The notes beneath the pieces were generated by a model that saw only the letters and a program-made list of their open reading frames with translations, ran no database searches and was not told the origin of the DNA. DNA of 64,000 nt from assembly GCA_022768375.1 (NCBI GenBank), contig JALEMG010000010.1:62001-126000 (forward strand), in the 5' to 3' direction. The position numbers were made by a program, and so were the translations under genes. The stretch is from Lentisphaeria bacterium. GTDB lineage: Bacteria > Verrucomicrobiota > Lentisphaeria > Victivallales > Victivallaceae. Positions 35,183 through 43,735 of the stretch are shown in pieces (position 1 is the first letter of the stretch; every line of letters begins with the position of its first letter).

Positions 35183-35923
35183 ATGCAATATCTGAAAATG
35201 CTGCCGTTCCAGATTCGGGAAGCCATCGAAAAGAACACGCCGGTGATTCTGCCGCTGGGTGTGATCGAGTACCATGCCGAACATCTGCCGCTGGGCGTGG
35301 ACTGCTTCACCTGTCTGGAGTCCATCGAGAGATTGGAGCGAAAGCACCCCGAAGTGGTGGTCCTGCCGCCCTTCTGCTACGGCAGCGCGTCCTACGCGGT
35401 GGCCAAACCGGAGGGCAACGGCACGGTACATGTGGATTCCGCCAATCTGCTCAAAGTGGCCGAAGATATTTTCCGCAGTCTGCTGCGGGTCGGATTCCGC
35501 AACATTCACGGCTACATCGCGCACCAGCACGAGGAATTCACGCAGGGCATGCCCACCGATCTGGCGTTCCGGTTCGCGGCGCGGCGGGTGATCTTCGAGT
35601 TTTTGGAGAAGAACTCCGGCGAAGGGTGGTGGGGCACCGAGAAATTCAGCGCCTACTACTCCGAGGACAACAATCCTTTCAACTACATCCGCATCCATCC
35701 CTGCCTGCCGGTGCCGGAGCGGTATGGCGAGTTTCCGGTGGATTACGCCGGGAAGAACGAGACCAGCATCACGATGGCTTCCCATCCCGAAACGGTCCAC
35801 ATGGAAAAACTGGATGAGCGCATCTGGTACAGCCGGGCCGGAAAGAACGCTTCCGCCGAGTATGGCAACGCCTCGCTGGACGCCATTGTCGAAGCGATGG
35901 AGCAGACTCTCGGTCTGCGCTGA
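35183..35923 (+). CDS. creatininase-family amidohydrolase-like protein
   Basis: The 246-residue protein has the creatininase signature near residue 22: LPLGVIEYHAEHLPLGVDCF, where Glu, His and Asp normally bind two metals. The usual NGHGGN segment is replaced by YIAHQHEEFTQG, so the second half of the active site is altered. Family members hydrolyse cyclic amides or act in cofactor and riboflavin-type pathways; the substrate here is unknown. AAGGAG lies nine bases before the ATG. It converges with a Gfo/Idh oxidoreductase gene. Confidence 0.78.
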   Translation: MQYLKMLPFQIREAIEKNTPVILPLGVIEYHAEHLPLGVDCFTCLESIERLERKHPEVVVLPPFCYGSASYAVAKPEGNGTVHVDSANLLKVAEDIFRSLLRVGFRNIHGYIAHQHEEFTQGMPTDLAFRFAARRVIFEFLEKNSGEGWWGTEKFSAYYSEDNNPFNYIRIHPCLPVPERYGEFPVDYAGKNETSITMASHPETVHMEKLDERIWYSRAGKNASAEYGNASLDAIVEAMEQTLGLR

Positions 35924-35933
35924 CCCGATCGGG

Positions 35934-35956
35934 GGCGGAGAACCGCTCGCTCCGCC
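35934..35956. terminator. hairpin between convergent genes
   Basis: Seven-base arms GGCGGAG and CTCCGCC around a nine-base loop lie in the 52-base gap between converging genes. A U-rich tail is absent on both sides. Confidence 0.4.
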
Positions 35957-35975
35957 GTTCGCTTAAAACGGGGGG

Positions 35976-37034
35976 TTATTTTCCGGAAGAACGGTAATCC
36001 TTCGGGATTTGCCAGGTCCCGGAATCGGCGGCGGCGTAGACCGCGTGGACCAGCGCGGCGGAGTTGGCGGCGTCGGCAATGGACACCGCGGGCGGGCGTT
36101 TCTCCGCGACGGCCGCGAGGAAGTCGGCCAGTTGCGCGGTGTGTCCGGTTCCGTAGTAACTTTTTCCCTGCACCTCGTCCGCGGGGGGCGCGGCGGTCAG
36201 ACGCTCCCGGAGTCGGTCCGCGACTTCCGGGGCGCGGCTTTCGACATGGGTCAGCGTTTCGTCGATGAATTCCAGTTGAGCCTCGGTGCCGGTGATCGTC
36301 AGGGCGCTGCGCCACGGCGCGGCGGCGGCATTGGTGGCGCCGGCGGTGACGAACAGTCCGCCGGAAAATTCCGCGACGAAAGCGGCGGTGTCCTCGGTTT
36401 CGATGACCCCCCGGTGGGCGTGATTGGCGCATCGGGCCGCCACCCGTTTGACTTCGCCGAAAAGAAACCGCAACTGGTCGAGGAAGTGGATGGCCTGATT
36501 GATCAGCACGCCGCCGCCTTCCCCGGCGAAAGTGCCGCGCCAGGCGTCGTGTTCATAGTATTCGGCGGTGCGCAGACAGCAGAAGTTCAGATTGACCAGC
36601 AGGAGTTTTCCCAGTTTGCCCTCCCGGATCACCTCCCGCAGCGCGATGTTGCCGGGGTTGAAACGGTGCTGGAAAATGCCGGAGGCCGCCAGTTCCGGGT
36701 GGGCGGCGGCGGTTTTCACCATCGCCTCCAGATCTTCCGGGACCCGCCCGGGAACTTTTTCGCAGATGGCGTGTTTTCCCGCCTCCAGCGCGGCGCGGAA
36801 GATTTCCGCATGGCTGGCGTGGTCGGTGCAGATGCTGACCGCGTCCAGTTCGGGATCGTCCAGCATTTCCCGGTAATCGGTGTAAACGCGGGGGATGCCG
36901 AATTTTTTGGCGAGCCCGGCCGCCCGTTCCGGAATCAGGTCACAGCAGGAAACCAGTTCCGCCGACGGGATCTGCCGATACCCCGCCGCGTGGGTGGCGG
37001 CGATGACGCCGCACCCGATGATGCCGCACTTCAT
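35976..37034 (-). CDS. Gfo/Idh/MocA-family oxidoreductase
   Basis: This is an NAD(P)-dependent sugar or inositol dehydrogenase-like enzyme of 352 residues. The N-terminal Rossmann loop is GIIGCGVIAATHAAGY, and AVSICTDHASHAEIFRAALEAGKHAICEKVP contains the family Lys in EKV (usually EKP). The C-terminal domain has GGGVLINQAIHFLDQLRFLFG, where the catalytic Asp and His of the family's GGGxlxDxgxHxxD are partly changed (Asn for the first Asp). It has its own promoter at 37074-37102, divergent from a secreted protein gene. A carbohydrate-related role is inferred. Confidence 0.88.
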   Translation of the reverse strand: MKCGIIGCGVIAATHAAGYRQIPSAELVSCCDLIPERAAGLAKKFGIPRVYTDYREMLDDPELDAVSICTDHASHAEIFRAALEAGKHAICEKVPGRVPEDLEAMVKTAAAHPELAASGIFQHRFNPGNIALREVIREGKLGKLLLVNLNFCCLRTAEYYEHDAWRGTFAGEGGGVLINQAIHFLDQLRFLFGEVKRVAARCANHAHRGVIETEDTAAFVAEFSGGLFVTAGATNAAAAPWRSALTITGTEAQLEFIDETLTHVESRAPEVADRLRERLTAAPPADEVQGKSYYGTGHTAQLADFLAAVAEKRPPAVSIADAANSAALVHAVYAAADSGTWQIPKDYRSSGK

Positions 37035-37073
37035 GGTTGTAAAATCCTTCCCTCGGTCGCATGATTTTCACAT

Positions 37074-37102
37074 AATATAGTATTCCGGAACGGAAAATAC
37101 AA
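37074..37102 (-). promoter_or_regulatory. putative promoter of the Gfo/Idh gene
   Basis: On the minus strand TTGTAT (37097-37102), 17 bases, TATATT (37074-37079). It is divergent from 37115-37143 with only 12 bases between the two -35 elements. Confidence 0.65.
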
Positions 37103-37114
37103 ACGTTTTGCCGA

Positions 37115-37143
37115 TTGATTTTTGACGCGGGGCGATGTATATT
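37115..37143 (+). promoter_or_regulatory. putative promoter of the secreted CBM9-like gene
   Basis: TTGATT (37115-37120), 17 bases, TATATT (37138-37143). The leader to the ATG at 37246 is about 95 bases. Confidence 0.65.
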
Positions 37144-37245
37144 ACCCCGCAAAAGGGGCTCGCGTTTTCCGAACGGGGTGCGGGGGCGGAAGAAGCGGGA
37201 ACGATCGTCTTGGATTCACCAATCAACCGCGGAGGAGACGGGATC

Positions 37246-39345
37246 ATGAAACTGTGGATTCTTCTGAGCGTGCTGGCGGCGTGGACCTGCTTCGGACGGA
37301 CCATGGGCTTGAAGCAGTCCGACGGGGTCGCCCGGAGCGAATGTTTCACCGAGGTCAACGGCAACATCCCGTGCGCTCCGGCGGCGCAGGTGGAGGTGCG
37401 TACCGCGCCGGATCATCTGCGGGTGCTGCTGACCTCCCGGCGCGGCCCCGGCTGGAAACCGGCGATTTCCGGGAGCGGGAACGACGATCCGAAAATGTTT
37501 CGGGGCGAGACGGCGGAGGTCTTTCTGATGCCGGAGGGCGCGAAGGATTATTTTCACTTTGCCGTCAATCCGGCCGGTGCCCTCTATACCGCGTGCCGAC
37601 GGGATTTCAAGTGGGATTCGCCGGGGGTCCGTCACCGGGTCGAGGTGAAGGACGACTGCTGGCTTGCCGAATTCACCATTCCGTACGCCGATCTCGGAGC
37701 CGCTCCGCCCCGGGAGGGCGGCGTGTGGCGGGCCAATTTCGCCGTTTCCGGATACGACGCCGACCGGCGGACTTCCATGTCGTGGAGCGGCGCGGTGCTG
37801 TATCATGCCCCGAACGAATTTGGAGAACTGATCTTCGACGGCGCCGTCCGGCCGGAGGTCGCCCGCTGGCAGGTGAAGGACGACAAACTTGATGTGGAAG
37901 TTTCTCTGCCGGAGGAACTGCGCGATGGCGCCAAACTCGTCTGTCTTGCGGACGGCGTCAGACATGAGACGACAGGTCCGACGCTGAGCGTCCCGCTGTC
38001 CACGCTGGAGTTGGGGCCCAAAACGATCCTGCCGGCGGAAGTCCGCGTCGAAGTCCGCGGCAAGGTCCTGCTGCGCCGTTCCGCATGGGTCGGATATCAC
38101 GCGCCGGGACAGTTGACTTTGAACCGGTTCTATACCACGCCGGAGGACCCCGAGGTCCGGTACGAACAGACCCTGACGCCGCCGGTCCGTCTGCGGCTTT
38201 ATCGGGAGGATCGGCTGTTGAAGGAGGTCGCGGACGTTCCGGCGCAGGGGACCGTTCCCTTGCGGGACATCACTCCGGGCCGGGTGATCGTGGAGATGAC
38301 GTCGCGGAAAACCGGCCACTTCGCCCGGCGGCTGCTGATCGTGCGGGGCAACGGATTGACGCCGCCGCCGCTGAATCCCGGCGGCGTGACGCCGGACGGG
38401 GACCGCTTTCGTCTCGGCGGGCGGCCGACATTTCTCATCGGCGGCGGTTCTTCCCGGATCAAGGCTCTGCATACTCCGGAGGCGTTCAATCTTGACAGCG
38501 CCGGGTACGGCGGGATGAAACACTGCGCGGTCCTGCGGCGGGTGCCCTATGCGCGGTTTCTCCGCACCCCGGTCGAAGGATACCTCTTTCACGACAACTG
38601 GCGGGAGGTCGTGGTCCGGGCCGTCGCCGCCGCGCCGCCGGAAACCATGCATCGAATCAGTTACGAAGCGCAGTTGGCGGTGTATTTGCAGCCGGAGGGC
38701 AAACTGACCCGGCTCGACCCCGTGCCGTTTTACCGGGAGGTGTACGGTTTTCTGAAAGCCAAGTTCCCGGATCGAATTTTTACGTTGCAATGCGATGAAG
38801 GCGCGAAGATGCCGGAGTTCAAAGATTGCTGCGACGTGCTGGAAGGGGCGTTCTGGAGTTCCTCGTATGCGCGGAATCAGACCAGCAATCTGCGGCATGA
38901 CATGGAGTGTTTGCGTCGGGCCGCCGGGGGCAAACCGGCAATCTTCTGGCTGGGCGCGTCAATCCCCGATCCGGACGTCCGGCGGGCGGAGGAGTTGCGC
39001 GCCGGGGTGTACTGCGCGGTGTTCAGCGATATGGCGGGGGTGATCTTTCACCTCGGACATCAGGGAGTTCCCGCGGCGCGGGGGCGGATGTGGTCGCTGA
39101 TCTCCGGCATCAACGCGGAAATCGCTTCATGGTACCCGGGCTACGCCGCCGGACGCAAACTGGATGCCTTCGTCCGGCGGGTCGAAGGCCCTTTCATGGT
39201 CCGGGCATGGCGCGAACCCGGGCGGACCATGGTGGGGGTGGTGAACCTCTCCGCCGGGACGCGGCGGCTGGAATTGCGCTGCGCCGCCGGGACGATCCGG
39301 GACACCTTCATCGGTTACGACGCCAAAATCTACGCCCTGCCGTGA
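37246..39345 (+). CDS. secreted protein with CBM9-like domain and glycoside-hydrolase-like C-terminus
   Basis: The ATG at 37246 follows GGAGGAGACGGG. A signal peptide is clear (MKLWILLSVLAAWTCFG). Residues 25-200 resemble a CBM9/DOMON-type sugar-binding domain: KMFRGETAEVFLMP, YFHFAVNPAGALYTACRRDFKW, CWLAEFTIPYADLG and GVWRANFAVSGYD. A beta-rich middle (about 200-390) precedes a region that looks like a TIM-barrel hydrolase (FYREVYGFLKAKFPDRIFTLQCDEG, then FHLGHQGVPAARGRMWSLISG), followed by a small C-terminal beta domain (MVGVVNLSAGTRRLEL). The 699-residue protein probably acts on glycans outside the cytoplasm. The exact family is not recognised. Confidence 0.75.
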   Translation: MKLWILLSVLAAWTCFGRTMGLKQSDGVARSECFTEVNGNIPCAPAAQVEVRTAPDHLRVLLTSRRGPGWKPAISGSGNDDPKMFRGETAEVFLMPEGAKDYFHFAVNPAGALYTACRRDFKWDSPGVRHRVEVKDDCWLAEFTIPYADLGAAPPREGGVWRANFAVSGYDADRRTSMSWSGAVLYHAPNEFGELIFDGAVRPEVARWQVKDDKLDVEVSLPEELRDGAKLVCLADGVRHETTGPTLSVPLSTLELGPKTILPAEVRVEVRGKVLLRRSAWVGYHAPGQLTLNRFYTTPEDPEVRYEQTLTPPVRLRLYREDRLLKEVADVPAQGTVPLRDITPGRVIVEMTSRKTGHFARRLLIVRGNGLTPPPLNPGGVTPDGDRFRLGGRPTFLIGGGSSRIKALHTPEAFNLDSAGYGGMKHCAVLRRVPYARFLRTPVEGYLFHDNWREVVVRAVAAAPPETMHRISYEAQLAVYLQPEGKLTRLDPVPFYREVYGFLKAKFPDRIFTLQCDEGAKMPEFKDCCDVLEGAFWSSSYARNQTSNLRHDMECLRRAAGGKPAIFWLGASIPDPDVRRAEELRAGVYCAVFSDMAGVIFHLGHQGVPAARGRMWSLISGINAEIASWYPGYAAGRKLDAFVRRVEGPFMVRAWREPGRTMVGVVNLSAGTRRLELRCAAGTIRDTFIGYDAKIYALP

Positions 39346-39363
39346 CGGGAATGCCCGTCACGG
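39340..39363. terminator. hairpin overlapping a stop codon, between convergent genes
   Basis: Perfect ten-base arms CCGTGACGGG (39340-39349) and CCCGTCACGG (39354-39363) with loop AATG. The TGA of the plus-strand gene lies in the stem. No U-run follows. Confidence 0.55.
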
Positions 39364-39378
39364 GGCGGCGGCGCACGC

Positions 39379-41664
39379 CTACTTTTTCGCGGCGGCTTCG
39401 GCGGCAAGTTTCCGCAACTCGTTACGGCGGATCTTGCCGCTGGTGGTTTTGGGCAACGCGTCCATGAATTCGATCCGGCGCGGATACTTGTACGGCGCGG
39501 TGTGGGTCTTGACGTAATCCTGAATCTCTTTTTTCATCGCCTCGGTGCCGACGGTGCCGCGGGTCAGGACGATGTACGCTTCCACCACCTGGCCCCGAAT
39601 CTCGTCCGGCGCGCCCACCACGGCGCATTCCAGCACGTAGGGCATCTCCATGATGACGCTCTCGATCTCAAAGGGACCGATCCGGTAGCCGGAGGATTTG
39701 ATCACGTCGTCGGTCCGGCCCACGTACCAGAAGTAGCCGTCCTCGTCCCGCCACGCGGTATCCCCGGTGTGGTACAGTCCGTCATGCCACAACTCGGCGG
39801 TCCTGTCCGGCGCGCGGTAGTAGCCCCGGAACAGTCCGGGCAGTTGATCGGGCTCGGCGCGGACGACGATCTCGCCGACTTCGCCGTCTTTCACCGGGTT
39901 GCCGTCGGGGTCCACCAGTTCGATGGGAAAAGCCGGGGTCGGTTTGCCCATCGAACCCGGCTTCGGGGTCATGCCGAAAAGATTGGCCAGCATCACCGGA
40001 CTTTCGGACTGGCCGAAGCCCTCCATCACTTTCAGTCCGGTGGCCTTGTAGAACTGCTGAAACACTTCCGGATTGAGCGCTTCCCCGGCGATGCAGGCGT
40101 GTTCGATGCTGGAGAAATCGTACTTGGAGAGGTCTTCCCGGATGAAGAACCGGTACATCGTCGGCGGCGCGCAGAAGGTCGTGATGTGATGCTCCTTGAA
40201 CATCGGCATGATGTCCGCCGCGTCGAACCGGTCGAAGTCGTACACGAAAACCGCGCTTTCATTGAGCCACTGACCGTAGATCTTGCCCCAACTCGCTTTG
40301 GCCCACCCGGTGTCGGAGATGGTCAGGTGCAGTCCGTTGGGATTGGTGCACTGCCACCAGCGGGCGGTCATGATGTGCCCCAGCGGGTAGGAGAAACTGT
40401 GTTCCACGATCTTGGGGTAGCCGGTGGTGCCGCTGCTGAAAAACATCAGCATCGGATCGGTGGCCAGCAGGTCCGTCGGCCGGGCAAAGGTGTCGCCGTG
40501 CTTGTCGTATTCCGCGTCGAAGTCGAGCCAGCCGTCCCGCTTGCCGTTGACGATGATTTTCGTCTCCAGTTCCGGGCAGGCTTTGGCCGCTTCATCCACG
40601 AATTTGGTCACGTCTCCGTCGGCGGTGGCGACGATGGCCTTGACCCCCGCCGCCTGGAACCGGTAGACGAAATCCTTGGCCAGCAGTTGATTGCTGGCGG
40701 GAATGGCGATGGCGCCGATCCGGTGCAGCGCGTTGATGACGATCCAGTACTGCCAGTGCCGCTTCATGACCAGCATCACCCGGTCGCCCTTGCGGATGCC
40801 CAGACTGACGAAGTAGTTGGCCGCCCGGCAGGAGCCCAGCGCGATGTCGAAGAACGTGAAATCCCGCCGGACATGGTCCTTGCCCACCCATGCCATGGCC
40901 AGTTTGCCGGGGGACTGGATGGCCAGCGCGTCCACCACGTCGTAGGCGAAGTTGAAGTTCTCCGGGTATTCAAAGCGGCAGGAGACCAGTTGGCCGTTGT
41001 CGTCCACGGTCTCGTGCATGAACTTCTGACAGAGCCGCTTCTCGTTGGGATTGATGATCTGCGTCGGCTGTTTGGCCGCCACCGGCGGTTCGATTTTGGC
41101 ACCTTCGCCCTGAATGGGAATGGCCAGAAATTCGCAGTGGTCGCACTCCACGGCGACCATGCCGTGGGGCTGATTGCTGTCGTAATAGAGGCTGTCGCCG
41201 GGGGAGAGAATCTCGACTTTGGTACCGATCTGTACTTTCAGTTTGCCGGAGAGCACGTAGTCGAACTCCTGTCCCGGGTGGGTGGAGAGCGGGATCGGCA
41301 GTCCGGGCCGCTGCGGCTCGGCGACGACGAACAGCGGTTCCGTCATCCGGGATTTGAAATCCGCGGCCAACTGATGATACTTGAATTCGTTCCGCCGTTC
41401 GATCACGACGCCGGTCCCCGCCCGGGTGAGGGTGTAACTGGTGAGTTTCGGACTTTGTCCCCGGACGATGGCGTTCAGGTCCACGCCCAGCCGTTTGGCG
41501 CAGTCGTACAGAAACGAGAAATGGCTGTCCGCTTCGCCGCGTTCGTGGGCGAGGTACTGCGCTTCGGTGATGCCGGTGGCGTCCGCCATTTCCGCCGGGG
41601 ATATCTCCAGAATGGTGCGGAGTTCCCGCAGCCTCTCGCCGATGGATTTGGTCTGTTGATCCAT
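39379..41664 (-). CDS. XRE-type HTH / cupin / acyl-CoA synthetase fusion
   Basis: One 761-residue chain joins three domains. Residues 8-65 are a Cro/CI helix-turn-helix (IGERLRELRTILEISPAEMAD; ITEAQYLAHERGE). Residues about 90-175 are a cupin (HPGQEFDYVLSGKLKVQIG; LSPGDSLYYDSNQPHGM). From about 195 it is an AMP-binding acyl-CoA synthetase: FFSSGTTGYPKIVEHSF, ISDTGWAKASWGKIYGQW (typical of medium-chain synthetases), GRTDDVIKSSGYRIGPFEIE and the acylating Lys in KTTSGKIRRNELR. HTH-cupin regulators are usually separate proteins, so the enzyme may sense or regulate with its own N-terminus. ATG 41664 is chosen; a promoter lies at 41715-41743. Confidence 0.93.
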   Translation of the reverse strand: MDQQTKSIGERLRELRTILEISPAEMADATGITEAQYLAHERGEADSHFSFLYDCAKRLGVDLNAIVRGQSPKLTSYTLTRAGTGVVIERRNEFKYHQLAADFKSRMTEPLFVVAEPQRPGLPIPLSTHPGQEFDYVLSGKLKVQIGTKVEILSPGDSLYYDSNQPHGMVAVECDHCEFLAIPIQGEGAKIEPPVAAKQPTQIINPNEKRLCQKFMHETVDDNGQLVSCRFEYPENFNFAYDVVDALAIQSPGKLAMAWVGKDHVRRDFTFFDIALGSCRAANYFVSLGIRKGDRVMLVMKRHWQYWIVINALHRIGAIAIPASNQLLAKDFVYRFQAAGVKAIVATADGDVTKFVDEAAKACPELETKIIVNGKRDGWLDFDAEYDKHGDTFARPTDLLATDPMLMFFSSGTTGYPKIVEHSFSYPLGHIMTARWWQCTNPNGLHLTISDTGWAKASWGKIYGQWLNESAVFVYDFDRFDAADIMPMFKEHHITTFCAPPTMYRFFIREDLSKYDFSSIEHACIAGEALNPEVFQQFYKATGLKVMEGFGQSESPVMLANLFGMTPKPGSMGKPTPAFPIELVDPDGNPVKDGEVGEIVVRAEPDQLPGLFRGYYRAPDRTAELWHDGLYHTGDTAWRDEDGYFWYVGRTDDVIKSSGYRIGPFEIESVIMEMPYVLECAVVGAPDEIRGQVVEAYIVLTRGTVGTEAMKKEIQDYVKTHTAPYKYPRRIEFMDALPKTTSGKIRRNELRKLAAEAAAKK

Positions 41665-41714
41665 AAGAAGCAAAATCCTCAAAATAAACCAGTCATTGAA
41701 TATGCACGACCCAT

Positions 41715-41743
41715 AATATACCACATAAACGGTGGAAATACAA
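41715..41743 (-). promoter_or_regulatory. putative promoter of the XRE-cupin-ACS gene
   Basis: On the minus strand TTGTAT (41738-41743), 17 bases, TATATT (41715-41720). The start codon is 51 bases downstream. Confidence 0.65.
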
Positions 41744-41755
41744 GCGGTTGCACCG

Positions 41756-42208
41756 TCAGGAACGACGGACTTTTCGGAAAAATTCCCGGATCAGCGTCAG
41801 CGCCTCCTCCGCCAGTACGCCGGACGCGATTTCGCAGTGCCAGAGCAATCCGGGGACGGCGTTGAGGTCGAACGCTCCGCCGAAGCCGCCGGATGCGGGG
41901 TCGGATGCGCCGAAGACCACCCGTTTGACTCGGGCGTTGATGAGCATGCCGGCGCACATGGGGCAGGGTTCTTTGGTGACGTAAAAGGTGTAATCGCTCA
42001 TCCGCCAGTCGCCGGTCTGTCGTTCCAGTTCGCTCAGCAGAACAAACTCGGCGTGGGCGGAGACGGAGTGCCGTTCCTCCACGCGGTTGCGGGCGCGGGC
42101 GACGATCACCCCGTCGCGGACGGCCACCGCGCCGATGGGGACTTCTCCGGCGGCGGCGGCGGCGGCGGCTTCGGCCAATGCCGCCCGCATGAACTCCGCG
42201 TCACTCAT
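41756..42208 (-). CDS. tadA: tRNA-specific adenosine-34 deaminase TadA
   Basis: TadA converts wobble A34 to inosine in tRNA-Arg. The zinc and proton-shuttle motif is AHAEF (His and Glu), followed by the Cys pair in KEPCPMCAGMLINAR, and FGASDPASGGFGG is the family's substrate loop. An alanine-rich run (EAAAAAAAGEVPIGA) precedes the core. The ATG at 42208 overlaps the upstream lipoprotein stop (ATGA). It has 150 residues, as usual. No tRNA-Arg is in the window. Confidence 0.94.
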   Translation of the reverse strand: MSDAEFMRAALAEAAAAAAAGEVPIGAVAVRDGVIVARARNRVEERHSVSAHAEFVLLSELERQTGDWRMSDYTFYVTKEPCPMCAGMLINARVKRVVFGASDPASGGFGGAFDLNAVPGLLWHCEIASGVLAEEALTLIREFFRKVRRS

Positions 42209-42594
42209 TTTTCGGTGATCTCGACCCGGGTGACGAAGACGCGGAAAGTGAAAAAACGGATCCGCAGTGTTTTGTTGCCCCACATGTAGGTGAACGTGAA
42301 CACCGGATTCTCGGTTCCCGGCGAGTCGACGATCGCGTCGCGGTAGTAAAAAAGTTTGTTGACCGTGCCGGTTTCCCGGGTGTAATAGAGATCGACGTGT
42401 TCGATCAGCGCTTTGGCCGCTTCGTACTTCTCCTTGGAATTGGGCGGCAGGGTCGGAGACTTCAGCACCTGGATGATGTCATCGTATTTGGTCAGCACCT
42501 CGATGTCCTCCGACGGCAGTTTGTCGGAAGCGCAGCCGCACAGCAATGTGAGCAGGGCGGCGGCGAAGCGGGCGGCATAAGATTTTTTCATCAT
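42205..42594 (-). CDS. small lipoprotein, unknown function
   Basis: A lipoprotein signal peptide ends in LLTLLCGC (lipobox LCGC), giving a mature protein of about 107 residues. It has charged helical stretches (LPPNSKEKYEAAKALIEHVDLYYTRE) and a beta-like C-terminal half (FTFTYMWGNKTLRIRFFTFRVFVTRVEI). I do not recognise the family. The start is one of two adjacent ATGs; ATG 42594 lies six bases from GGAGG. It is read after tRNA-Gly and overlaps tadA by four bases. Confidence 0.75.
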   Translation of the reverse strand: MMKKSYAARFAAALLTLLCGCASDKLPSEDIEVLTKYDDIIQVLKSPTLPPNSKEKYEAAKALIEHVDLYYTRETGTVNKLFYYRDAIVDSPGTENPVFTFTYMWGNKTLRIRFFTFRVFVTRVEITEK

Positions 42595-42638
42595 CACATT
42601 CCTCCGGGAATCAGTTGCGGACGATCAGGAGAAAAAAA

Positions 42639-42712
42639 TGGAGCGGGTGACCGGAGTCGAACCGGCGTCGCCAGCTTGGGAAGCTGGAGCATGACCGTTT
42701 TGCTACACCCGC
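42639..42712 (-). tRNA. tRNA-Gly (anticodon CCC)
   Basis: The cloverleaf folds fully. Acceptor GCGGGTG pairs with CACCCGC, the anticodon arm CCAGC/GCTGG encloses TTCCCAA with anticodon CCC, and the T arm GCCGG/CCGGT holds TTCGACT. CCA is encoded. Seven T residues follow at once on the minus strand and can end the transcript. Confidence 0.95.
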
Positions 42713-42724
42713 AACCTGCCTCAT

Positions 42725-42752
42725 AATATAACCCCGGTCGGAGCGTTGTCAA
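42725..42752 (-). promoter_or_regulatory. promoter of tRNA-Gly
   Basis: On the minus strand TTGACA (42747-42752), 16 bases, TATATT (42725-42730). It has an ideal -35 and is one of the best promoters in the window. Confidence 0.8.
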
Positions 42753-42787
42753 GTGCCGACGGGGGATTTTTGTCGAAATTCGGCGTC

Positions 42788-43726
42788 TCAGTACATGTTC
42801 CGCAACCGTTCCACCCGTTTTTCAATGGGCGGATGGGTGGAGAACAGCGCTTCGCCGGGGAAGTTGATATACATGGCGGCCATGCTGCCGCCGCCGAGGG
42901 AATCGACCTCCTCCCGGGAGAATTCCTTCTTGCCGCCCAATTTCTCCAGCGCCCGCGCCAGCCCTTCGTTGTAACTGCACAGCCGCACCGCGGCGGCGTC
43001 GGCGGCGAACTCCCGCTGCCGGGAGATCGCCATCTGCAGCAGATTGGAGATCAGATACGCCAGCGGGCGGACCAGCAGCGCCAGCAGGATGATGACGAGC
43101 ACCACCGCCCCGCCGCCGGAGTCCCGGCTGTTGCGGCGGCGCCCGCCGCCCAGCATGTTCATGACGCTGACCCGTTCCAGAATGAAGGCGAGGATCAGCA
43201 GTGCGCTGATCAGAGCGACCACCAGTTGATTGAGCATGATGTCCCGGTGGATGATGTGGCCGAATTCGTGGGCTATGACGCCTTCGAGTTCCTGATCGTC
43301 CATCATCTCCAGCAATCCCTCGGTGACGCCGATGAATGCGTCGCTCTCTCCCATCCCGGAGGCGAAGGCGTTCGGCACGCGGGTGGAGATGATGTAGAGG
43401 TCGGGCGTCCGGCCGAGCCCGGCGGAAACGGCCAGTCCTTCGGTGATGTGGAGCGCCCGGCGTTCCCGCAGGTCGTTCGGATCGGCGGCCCGGCCGCGGG
43501 TCATGCCGAGGATCGCCCACTTCGCGGTGAGGATTTGGACGGGAAGGACGATGAACACCACCGCCGCGCCGATGATCAGTCCGGTCTCCACGTCGCCGAG
43601 TTCTTCGCCGATGAGGTAGGAGACGCCGAAAATCAGCGCCGCGATGACGGCGATGAGCAGGATGCTCTTGCGGAAATTTTTCCGCACTTCTTCCGCCGCG
43701 ATGAGCGGCGCGGTCATTTCACCCAT
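42788..43726 (-). CDS. HtpX-like membrane metalloprotease (M48 family)
   Basis: HtpX-type proteases remove damaged inner-membrane proteins. The zinc motif HEFGH lies in LEGVIAHEFGHIIHRD and the third ligand region is QREFAADAAAVRL. Two N-terminal helices (about 20-38 and 47-66) and two further helices (about 165-185 and 206-225) anchor it. VPNAFASGMGESDAFIGVTEGL is a typical M48 segment. It has 312 residues. It follows lemA by nine bases; lemA-htpX is a conserved pair in several bacteria. An in-frame ATG at 43717 is an alternative start. Confidence 0.9.
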   Translation of the reverse strand: MGEMTAPLIAAEEVRKNFRKSILLIAVIAALIFGVSYLIGEELGDVETGLIIGAAVVFIVLPVQILTAKWAILGMTRGRAADPNDLRERRALHITEGLAVSAGLGRTPDLYIISTRVPNAFASGMGESDAFIGVTEGLLEMMDDQELEGVIAHEFGHIIHRDIMLNQLVVALISALLILAFILERVSVMNMLGGGRRRNSRDSGGGAVVLVIILLALLVRPLAYLISNLLQMAISRQREFAADAAAVRLCSYNEGLARALEKLGGKKEFSREEVDSLGGGSMAAMYINFPGEALFSTHPPIEKRVERLRNMY

Positions 43727-43735
43727 CGGCCCGGC

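Noticed and set aside
34552-35325. Minus-strand frame of 257 codons between the small lipoprotein and the creatininase gene
   Set aside because: It is antisense to the 34579-35109 gene and has no ribosome site or domain. The plus-strand gene has both a promoter and a ribosome site.
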